A stretch of DNA of 64,000 nt. Origin: Prosopocoilus inquinatus. Lineage: Eukaryota > Arthropoda > Insecta > Coleoptera > Lucanidae. Position 1 is the stretch's first letter; every line of letters begins with the position of its first letter. Shown here one piece after another: positions 56,829-64,000 of this stretch. The notes under the pieces are model-generated. The model was not told where the DNA came from. It did not search any database and worked only from the letters and a program-made list of their open reading frames with translations. The stretch is taken from NCBI GenBank assembly GCA_036172665.1, contig CM069871.1, positions 6,696,001 through 6,760,000 on the forward strand, in the 5' to 3' direction. Position numbers and translations under genes: made by a program.

Positions 56829-56964
56829 GATGCAATCAGTAACATTGAGCGTACAATTAATTTATTTCTTCCATATCCACTTACTTACGTCTTCAGGACC
56901 TCTTCATACCAAACAAAAAAAATTAACATCTATTAAGAAATGTCCAACTATTACAGTCACCCTG
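56829..56964. mobile_element. MITE end with CACCCTG/TA terminus, copy 1
   Basis: GATGCAATCAGTAACATTGA through ACTATTACAGTCACCCTG, followed by TATA, recurs with substitutions at 61122-61255. The right terminus (CAGGGTGACTGTAATAG in reverse) is of the type common in insect MITEs with TA targets. No matching left terminus is visible, so both copies are left-truncated at nearly the same point. Confidence 0.65.
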
Positions 56965-57223
56965 TATATTATGCACAGACCCTGCGTTTCTTATTTTATA
57001 AATAGAAAAATAAATAAGGCTTGAATGGTCCAAGACGTCAGGGACTGGCTTTGCAATCGTAAGATGAAGGGATGATGTTTTAACCGATGGTATAAAATGA
57101 TTTCCGAAGAAAGCAGCACCATCTGCTGGCAAAATGAAGAAAACTTCCCCGATCTCTTAATAGGTGGCTCAATTATTAACGTTGATGTTAAAACTACTTT
57201 AGGTAACGACCAATTCTTGGCCT
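56965..57223. other. AT-rich sequence before the satellite
   Basis: CAGCACCATCTGCTGGC near 57114 is another AGATGG-type word. No gene. Confidence 0.4.
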
Positions 57224-60200
57224 AAAATTGTGTCAGAATGACAAAATAGCAACTAATTTGAGGGCAAAGTTGTCGAAAATTGAAGTAATAATTAAAATAA
57301 ACCAAACATTGTCGATTTTGAACGAAAAAGGAAACAAACTTTTCGACCGAAACGAACGTGTCATTTCCCGGCGGAAACCAATTAAGGAAAACTTTTACGA
57401 TCCTCAGTCGGTTTTGAACGAAAAAAAAAACTTTTGGAACGAAAGGAACGCCATCTACCGGCGGAAACCGAAGGAGAACGTTCTCGTTCCCCTAACAGAT
57501 GGCATTGTTAATGCCGCAATTTTTTTTTAACTTTTAAAGCTTTAACTTTAAAGCATTATGCAATACAATTTAGAAAAAAAATGTCAATAAAAATTTTGGT
57601 GAACGGTATAAAATTGTTTGGAGAGAAAAGAGTGCTATCTATCGGGCGGAAACTGAAGGAAAACACGATCCCCTAACAGATGGCATTATTAATGCTGCAA
57701 GTAATTTTTTTTTGTTACTTTTAGAGGTGGCTGCAAAGCGTTATGCAATACAATTTAAAAAGAAGTTGTCAATAAAAATTTTGGTGAACGGTATAAAATT
57801 GTTTGGAGAGAAAAGAGTGCCATCTATCGGGCGGAAACTGAAGGAAAACACGATCCCCTAACAGATGGCATTATTAATGCTGCAAGTAATTTTTTTTTGT
57901 TACTTTTAGAGGTGGCTGCAAAGCGTTATGCAATACAATTTAAAAAGAAGTTGTCAATAAAAATTTTGGTGAACGGTATAAAATTGTTTGAAGAGAAAAC
58001 AGTGCCGTCTATCGGGCGGAAACTGAAGGAAAACATGATCCCCTAACAGATGGCATTATTAATGCTGCAAGCAATTTCTTTTTGTTACTTTTAGAGGTGG
58101 CTGCAAAGCGTTATGCAATACAATTTAAAAAGAAGTTGTCAATAAAAATTTTGGTGAACGGTATAAAATTATTTGAAGAGAAAAGAGTGCCATCTATCGG
58201 GCGGAAACTGAAGGAAAACACGATCTCCTAACAGATGGCATTATTAATGCTGCAAGTAATTTTTTTTTGTTACTTTTAGAGGTGGCTGCAAAGCGTTATG
58301 CAATACAATTAAAAAAAAATGTCAATAAAAATTTTGGTGAACGGTATAAAATTGTTTGGAGAGAAAAGAGTGCCATCTATCGGGCGGAAACTGAAGGAAA
58401 ACACGATCCCCTAACAGATGGCATTATTAATGCTGCAAGTAATTTTTTTTTGTTACTTTTAGAGGTGGCTGCAAAGCGTTATGCAATACAATTTAAAAAG
58501 AAGTTGTCAATAAAAATTTTGGTGAACGGTAAAAAATTGTTTGGAGAGAAAAGAGTGCCATCTATCGGGCGGAAACTGAAGGAAAACACGATCTCCTAAC
58601 AGATGGCATTATTAATGCTGCAAGTAATTTTTTTTTGTTACTTTTAGAGGTGGCTGCAAAGCGTTATGCAATACAATTAAAAAAAAATGTCAATAAAAAT
58701 TTTGGTGAACGGTATAAAATTGTTTGGAGAGAAAAGAGTGCCATCTATCGGGCGGAAACTGAAGGAAAACACGATCCCCTAACAGATGGCATTATTAATG
58801 CTGCAAGTAATTTTTTTTTGTTACTTTTAGAGGTGGCTGCAAAGCGTTATGCAATACAATTTAAAAAGAAGTTGTCAATAAAAATTTTGGTGAACGGTAA
58901 AAAATTGTTTGGAGAGAAAAGAGTGCCATCTATCGGGCGGAAACTGAAGGAAAACACGATCTCCTAACAGATGGCATTATTAATGCTGCAAGTAATTTTT
59001 TTTTGTTACTTTTAGAGGTGGCTGCAAAGCGTTATGCAATACAATTAAAAAAAAATGTCAATAAAAATTTTGGTGAACGGTATAAAATTGTTTGGAGAGA
59101 AAAGAGTGCCATCTATCGGGCGGAAACTGAAGGAAAACACGATCCCCTAACAGATGGCATTATTAATGCTGCAAGTAATTTTTTTTTGTTACTTTTAGAG
59201 GTGGCTGCAAAGCGTTATGCAATACAATTTAAAAAGAAGTTGTCAATAAAAATTTTGGTGAACGGTAAAAAATTGTTTGGAGAGAAAAGAGTGCCATCTA
59301 TCGGGCGGAAACTGAAGGAAAACACGATCTCCTAACAGATGGCATTATTAATGCTGCAAGTAATTTTTTTTTGTTACTTTTAGAGGTGGCTGCAAAGCGT
59401 TATGCAATACAATTAAAAAAAAATGTCAATAAAAATTTTGGTGAACGGTATAAAATTGTTTGGAGAGAAAAGAGTGCCATCTATCGGGCGGAAACTGAAG
59501 GAAAACACGATCCCCTAACAGATGGCATTATTAATGCTGCAAGTAATTTTTTTTGTTACTTTTAGAGGTGGCTGCAAAGCGTTATGCAATACAATTTAAA
59601 AAGAAGTTGTCAATAAAAATTTTGGTGAACGGTAAAAAATTGTTTGGAGAGAAAAGAGTGCCATCTTTCGGGCGGAAACTGAAGGAAAACACGATCCCCT
59701 AACAGATGGCATTATTAATGCTGCAAGTAATTTTTTTTTGTTACTTTTAGAGGTGGCTGCAAAGCGTTATGCAATACAATTAAAAAAAAATGTCAATAAA
59801 AATTTTGGTGAACGGTATAAAATTGTTTGGAGAGAAAAGAGTGCCATCTATCGGGCGGAAACTGAAGGAAAACACGATCCCCTAACAGATGGCATTATTA
59901 ATGCTGCAAGTAATTTTTTTTTGTTACTTTTAGAGGTGGCTGCAAAGCGTTATGCAATACAATTTAAAAAGAAGTTGTCAATAAAAATTTTGGTGAACGG
60001 TAAAAAATTGTTTGGAGAGAAAAGAGTGCCATCTATCGGGCGGAAACTGAAGGAAAACACGATCCCCTAACAGATGGCATTATTAATGCTGCCAGTAATT
60101 TTTTTTTGTTACTTTTAGAGGTGGCTGCAAAGCGTTATGCAATACAATTTAAAAAGAAGTTGTCAATAAAAATTTTGGTGAACGGTACAAAATTGTTTGG

Positions 60201-60990
60201 AGAGAAAAGAGTGCCATCTATAGGGCGGAAACTGAAGGAAAACACGATCCCCTAACAAATTGCATTATTAATGCTGCAAGCAATTTTTTTTTGTTACTTT
60301 TAGAGGTGGCTGCAAAGCGTTATGCAATACAATTAAAAAAAAAATGTCAATAAAAATTTTGGTGAACGGTATAAAATTGTTTGAAGAGAAAAGAGAGCCA
60401 TCTATAGGGCGGAAACTGAAGGAAAACACGATCCCCTAACAGATGGCATTATTAATCATGCAAGCAATTTCTTTTGTTACTTTTAGAGGTGGCTGCAAAG
60501 CGTTATGCAATACAATTAAAAAAAAAAATTGTCAATAAAAATTTTGGTGAACGTTATAAAATTGTTTGCACAGAAAAAGTGCCATCTATCGGGCGGAAAC
60601 TGAAGGAAAACACCTTCATAATCTCCTAAGGCACTGTTGAAATTGAAATTAATGTTGGAAGTGATTTGTCGTTTGACGTTTTAAGCTGTATAAAATTTTT
60701 TGCGTAGCGTCTACCGGCGGAAAGTGAAGGATAACTTTCACGACCTCTACATAAAATTATTGGAATCTTCTAATAGATGGGATTGTTAATGTTGCCGGGA
60801 TCTTTTTTCTGATACTTCTGGTAATCTTTTAGAGCTGACTAATATGTAATAATTGAAATATTTTGACAATTAAAATTTTCGGCTAGTTGTTTGCACGGAA
60901 AGGAGCGCCATCTACCGATCGAAAACTGAAGGCAACGTCATAATCTCCTAGCAGATGGCAGTGTTAATATTGAACTTAATAATGGTGGCA
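57224..60990 (+). repeat. 184-bp satellite array with dimeric higher-order core
   Basis: GAGGTGGCTGCAAAGCG recurs at 57724, 57909, 58094, 58279, 58462, 58647, 58830, 59015, 59198, 59383, 59565, 59750, 59933, 60118, 60303 and 60485. From 58279 to about 59933 the spacing alternates 183 and 185: one monomer type has TTTAAAAAGAAGTTGTC and GGTAAAAAATTG, the other TTAAAAAAAAATGTC and GGTATAAAATTG, so the true unit is 367-368 bp. Units at 57224-57720 and 60600-60990 are clearly related but strongly diverged. Each monomer has GCCATCTATCGGGCGG and ACAGATGGCATT. The recurring 110-codon frames are shadows of the dimer. Confidence 0.97.
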
Positions 60991-61018
60991 TTTTTTTTTG
61001 TCGATGATGTTTCATAAA

Positions 61019-61108
61019 ATAACAAAACCACGGAACACTTTACACACACAAAAATACACTACCGCTCCTGAGGTCCTGACAAGTCTATGACTGAGGGCAA
61101 AACACCAC
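61019..61108 (+). mobile_element. SINE 3' fragment, copy of 1515-1630
   Basis: ACCACGGAACACTTTACACA, then GGTCCTGACAAGTCTATGAC and an A-rich end near 61099-61107. The tRNA-like head is missing, as in a 5'-truncated retroposed copy. It abuts the edge of the satellite array. Confidence 0.6.
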
Positions 61109-61121
61109 GGATTAAAAAAAA

Positions 61122-61255
61122 GATGTAATCAGTAACATTGAACGTACAATTAATTTATTTCTTCCCCATTCCCTTATTCGTTTCTAGGACCTCTTGATAC
61201 CTAACAAAAAAATTTAATACCTGTTAAGAGTTGCCCAACTATTACAGTCACCCTG
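61122..61255. mobile_element. MITE end with CACCCTG/TA terminus, copy 2
   Basis: Same sequence and orientation as 56829-56964. It begins GATGTAATCAGTAACATTGA and ends ACAGTCACCCTG before TATA. With copy 1 it forms a pair of direct repeats around the satellite array. Confidence 0.65.
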
Positions 61256-62325
61256 TATATTATGTACACGAACTTTTAAAATTAAGATTTATTTCAATTA
61301 GGAGGAATCCCTCTGGGTATTGTGCGAATTAAACGAAATCCCAACATTTATCTTAGATAGAGCTGCAATGATAAAATAGTTTGTAATGTCGCAGTCGACC
61401 TTAATCTATTTAGACCCGGCCTGAATATATTAAACTTCATTAATTCCAAATAGATTGACGGGTTCATTGATGTGCCTTTCAATTATCAGCCTACGCTTCA
61501 TTGATTATCTGTCTGTGCGAGAAAATTTGCACATAATGGGTTTAAAAGAGCGCAATCGGGTCGAAGAAAGCTCGATAAAAGCTCAATGCGACTATTAAAC
61601 CAGCAAGTAGCTTGCTACACCATTCTTCACCATTCGAGAGAAGTTATTTTTTCTTTTCGTATTTTGTTTTTGTTTCGCCTACTCAACGTATTGGTGAACA
61701 AGAAAATTACGCGGTCCTGCGAGGAAAAAATTAAAATCGGTGTGCAAAATTTCACAGTCAATGACTCTAAAAAAAAAAAAAAAACCTGGAGGTAGCTTCA
61801 GTTTTCCGATCTAAAAAAAAAATATGGCTCGAAATATTACAAGCATAAAATTGGGGGCCACCACGACGATCGATTTTGCCTAAGTCCACGATCCGGAAAA
61901 CTTCGTTCTTTATGGCAACATCCTTTAAGGGATTGGCTTAGGAGGTCCACGCAAGAGTAATCGCAGAGCGTGGGATGAAATGATAACATGTGGGCGGAAG
62001 ACTCGCGCCGGACGACGATATCTATTCATTAGGTTACTTTAATGTTTGTAACCCACCTCAATGAGCCTAACTAGGGAAATTCTCGGGATTAGGCAGATAA
62101 GCTTAATTAAGACTAATTAAAGCTGGGGGGACGGGATAGGATAGAAACTTGACCAACACGTACAATGCGATGATTAAAAAAAATTTTGAATATACAATTA
62201 AGAGAAAATACATAGATAATTAAAAAGCAATTTAGTACAAAAAGAAGTTCTATAGAAATCTGCATTGCAAATACGAGCCCCTCGTCATAATACATAGTTC
62301 GTCCTATAGCTTCATATACAATATA
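61256..62325. other. AT-rich sequence, no gene
   Basis: No coding region supported. A poly-A run lies at about 61768-61785. GTCATAATACATAGTTCGTC near 62284 resembles GTCATAATAGTTCGTCC near 63836, on the other side of the mariner element. Confidence 0.5.
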
Positions 62326-62327
62326 TA

Positions 62328-63668
62328 CCGTGCCTTCAATTGAATTCGTCATTAAAGTAAGCTGTGATTTTTTTTATGAAGTTGGCGACACAATTCTAGA
62401 GAAAACAGTTGTCATTAACTGTCAGTACTGATCATAACTTCAAATAAAAACACAACATTCAAGTTTAAAGTAGATGCTCAAAGTGCTCTCCTTCAGCTTG
62501 AATACATAAGCGTACTCTGCGTTTCATGTTTTCAAACCCGTTTGCTAAGTGTTCGGGGGTTATGTTAGCACACACATCTGTAATGCCCGCACGAAGTTCT
62601 TCTATTGTGTGACGCGTAGTTCTAAAAACTGTGTTTTTCATGTGCGGATAAATGAAGTAATCCATAATTGTGAGATCTGGAGACCTTGAGGGAAAATTCA
62701 CAATCCGATTATCGAATAACTGCTGCGGGAAAGTCATTGTTTGATGAGCTGTGTGGGCAGTAGCATTGTCTTGCTGAAAAAACCCTTCTGTAAGTTCATC
62801 ATTATGTAGTTGATTAATGAAAGGTTCTAATAACTTATTTCGGTATCTTTCAGCAGTTACCGAGTCGTTAAAAAGTATTGGTTCGATGATACGCCTTCGT
62901 GACACTGCTAGCCAAACACTAATCTTCAATGGATGTAATGGAGTTTCCAAAAAATCATGGGGATTCTCTGCTGACCATATTCTCATATTCTGTTTATTTA
63001 AATACCCTGAGAGATGAAACCAGGCCTCATCGGAAAAGAAACACTTGTCAAGATTGTCGTCGTTATTTAAGTTATCAAGAAACCACTGACAATATTCTGT
63101 TCTTCTGTGAAAATCTACTTGCCTGAGGTCGTGGACTGCTTGAATCTTATATGGATAAAGCTTTAAGTCTTTTTTTAAGAATAGTGTGACATGTTCCCAC
63201 TGATAGCTGAACTTCTTGTGAAAGTTTCGCTATAGATTTCTTGGAAGAATGTTCCATTCAATCCCGAACATCTTCAATGCAGGCTGCAGTCCTTTTCTTA
63301 GCTGCTCCGCTCCCTGTTTTGCGACCAAGTGATCCTGTTTCACGAAATTTAAGAACACAAGCCGGATATGTTTAAGTAGCTGTTCATAAGTAATAAGAAA
63401 ATTAGGAAACTGCAGTCGAAACTTCTGTACACACTGATTAATTGAATAAACTAACTGTCCATTTTCTATTCTACCGGTTTGAAAATAACTTTCAACAATA
63501 AATATTTTCTGCTGTAATTCTGACATTTTAAATTAATTGAAAATACAAAGTGTCAATTTGACATTTGTTTAATTAAATAATTGAACAGCTATCAGTGCTG
63601 CAAAACTTAGGAAAAAAAAACAGTGAAATCATAGCCCACTTTAATGAGGAATTCAATTGAAGGCACGG
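62328..63668 (-). mobile_element. Mariner-type transposon, 1.34 kb, intact ends
   Basis: 31-bp terminal inverted repeats lie at 62328-62358 and 63638-63668 (start CCGTGCCTTCAATTGAATTC, one mismatch). TA lies immediately outside both (62326-62327 and 63669-63670), within a TATATA run. The single gene inside, on the minus strand, is broken (listed separately). The near-perfect ends suggest fairly recent insertion, or mobilisation by a transposase supplied from elsewhere. Confidence 0.95.
62465..63526 (-). pseudogene. Mariner-type (DUF4817) transposase, inactivated
   Basis: The gene would encode a DNA-cutting transposase that binds the element ends and moves it into TA sites. The N-terminal part (MSELQQKIFIVESYF, then INQCVQKFRLQFPN) is the DUF4817 DNA-binding region. 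The catalytic core shows all three acidic positions: FFSDEAWFHL, QQDNATAHTA and SPDLTIMDYF (35 residues between the second and third by my count). The C-terminal part is complete to the stop at 62465. Lesions: a frame change near 63371-63385; an in-frame TGA at 63258-63260, best explained by an arginine CGA; and a 7-T run at 63170-63176 that is one base too long and shifts the frame before KDLKLYPYKI. Homology continues through all breaks, so no large part is missing. Confidence 0.95.
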
Positions 63669-63670
63669 TA

Positions 63671-63859
63671 TATAAAATATATAAAAGGTGATGAAAAAAA
63701 TAAAAAATCGCCATAGAAAATGCAGAAATTATTATTGTATGAAGTAAAGCAACAAATTTGTGAATAATTAACTTAAGTGTCACTAAACTATTTCAATTAT
63801 TTTTAAGTATTATGCAACTCTTTCTAAATGTCAGGTCATAATAGTTCGTCCTAAAGAAA
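63671..63859. other. AT-rich 3' flank of the Tc1-like element
   Basis: Probably the non-coding end of the element whose transposase starts to be visible at 63860. No terminal inverted repeat could be paired because the other end lies outside the window. Confidence 0.35.
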
Positions 63860-64000
63860 TTACCATTGGGTACAGTCACCCTCTTGACGAAGAACTGATT
63901 CTAACCTCCTAGGAAGAGTGTCAATAAGCTCCCTGCATGTTTCTGGTGTTACACTATTCCAGATTTCAATTATTTTGCTACGTAAATCGTCTTTTGTGCG
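63860..64000 (-). CDS. Tc1-like transposase, C-terminal end (cut by window edge)
   Basis: The last 46 codons are in view and open to the window edge: RTKDDLRSKIIEIWNSVTPE then LIDTLPRRLESVLRQEGD and a TAA at 63860-63862. This matches the C-terminal tail of Tc1-type DDE transposases, where a helix after the last catalytic glutamate ends in MPRR-like and KAKGG-like motifs. The catalytic residues would lie beyond 64000, so activity cannot be judged. The reading frame in view has no lesion. Confidence 0.8.
   Translation of the reverse strand, partial: RTKDDLRSKIIEIWNSVTPETCRELIDTLPRRLESVLRQEGDCTQW

Noticed and set aside
58267..60070. Five nearly identical 110-codon frames starting MLLLEVAAKRYAIQ
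   Set aside because: They are produced by the 368-bp dimer of the 184-bp satellite. The sequence is equally conserved in non-coding positions, and stops occur in every dimer.
53779..60990. CRISPR-like arrays of regularly spaced repeats
   Set aside because: Repeats are contiguous 174-184 bp monomers without unique spacers, no cas genes are present, and the DNA is eukaryotic.

Overview
The window is AT-rich eukaryotic DNA with no operons, no ribosome binding sites, no long open reading frames and no complete host gene. The repeat content is typical of an arthropod, probably an insect: a mariner-type transposase of the DUF4817 kind, Tc1-like ends, hAT ends starting CAGGGGTTCCC, a Gypsy-like solo LTR with a TATA box and a TCAGT-type initiator, tRNA-derived SINE pieces, LINE reverse-transcriptase debris and many small foldback elements. 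I cannot name the species. The sequence reads as a large intergenic or intronic region built from repeats.

Layout. 0-5.7 kb: AT-rich sequence with a SINE piece and foldback MITEs. 5.7-9.9 kb: a T-rich block with a TA-flanked MITE, an 82-bp tandem repeat carrying CTAGATGGCG, and two tandem copies of a decayed LINE reverse-transcriptase fragment. 9.9-13 kb: mostly unique sequence with foldbacks. 13.29-15.88 kb: a 2.6-kb element bounded by 31-bp inverted repeats and TA duplications. 16-29 kb: unique AT-rich sequence punctuated by foldbacks, a Tc1-like MITE and a 558-bp CAGGGTG-type foldback. 30.6-33.7 kb: a locally GC-richer stretch that is the likeliest place for host promoter or exon sequence. 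33.8-36.1 kb: an inverted, degenerate repeat field. 36.2-37.5 kb: a 212-bp tandem array. 39-43.5 kb: two TTATAA-flanked MITEs around a 1.2-kb tandem duplication, closed by a hAT-like end. 44.8-46.1 kb: a hAT-like element whose interior is an old array with AGATGGCGCTC boxes. 46.2-46.8 kb: a 204-bp array. 48.9-50.1 kb: a second hAT-like element with a solo LTR nested inside. 52.7-53.1 kb: a SINE head and two 128-bp foldbacks. 53.8-55.0 kb: a 174-bp satellite arranged as an A-B dimer. 55.8-56.3 kb: one open reading frame of 143 codons that may be real. 57.2-61.0 kb: a 184-bp satellite, also dimeric. 62.3-64.0 kb: an inactivated mariner element and the C-terminal end of a Tc1-like transposase.

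The sequence shows no multi-gene pathway or new protein system. The most unusual structures are non-coding. First, there is a set of five foldback elements with exactly the same length (128 bp) and TTA/TAA target duplications but widely different arm sequences. Second, AGATGGC boxes, which resemble the core of the CTCF motif, recur in three unrelated tandem arrays. Third, two unrelated satellites both have a dimeric higher-order organisation, with monomers close to nucleosome-repeat length. All coordinates of inverted repeats and target duplications were read by eye.
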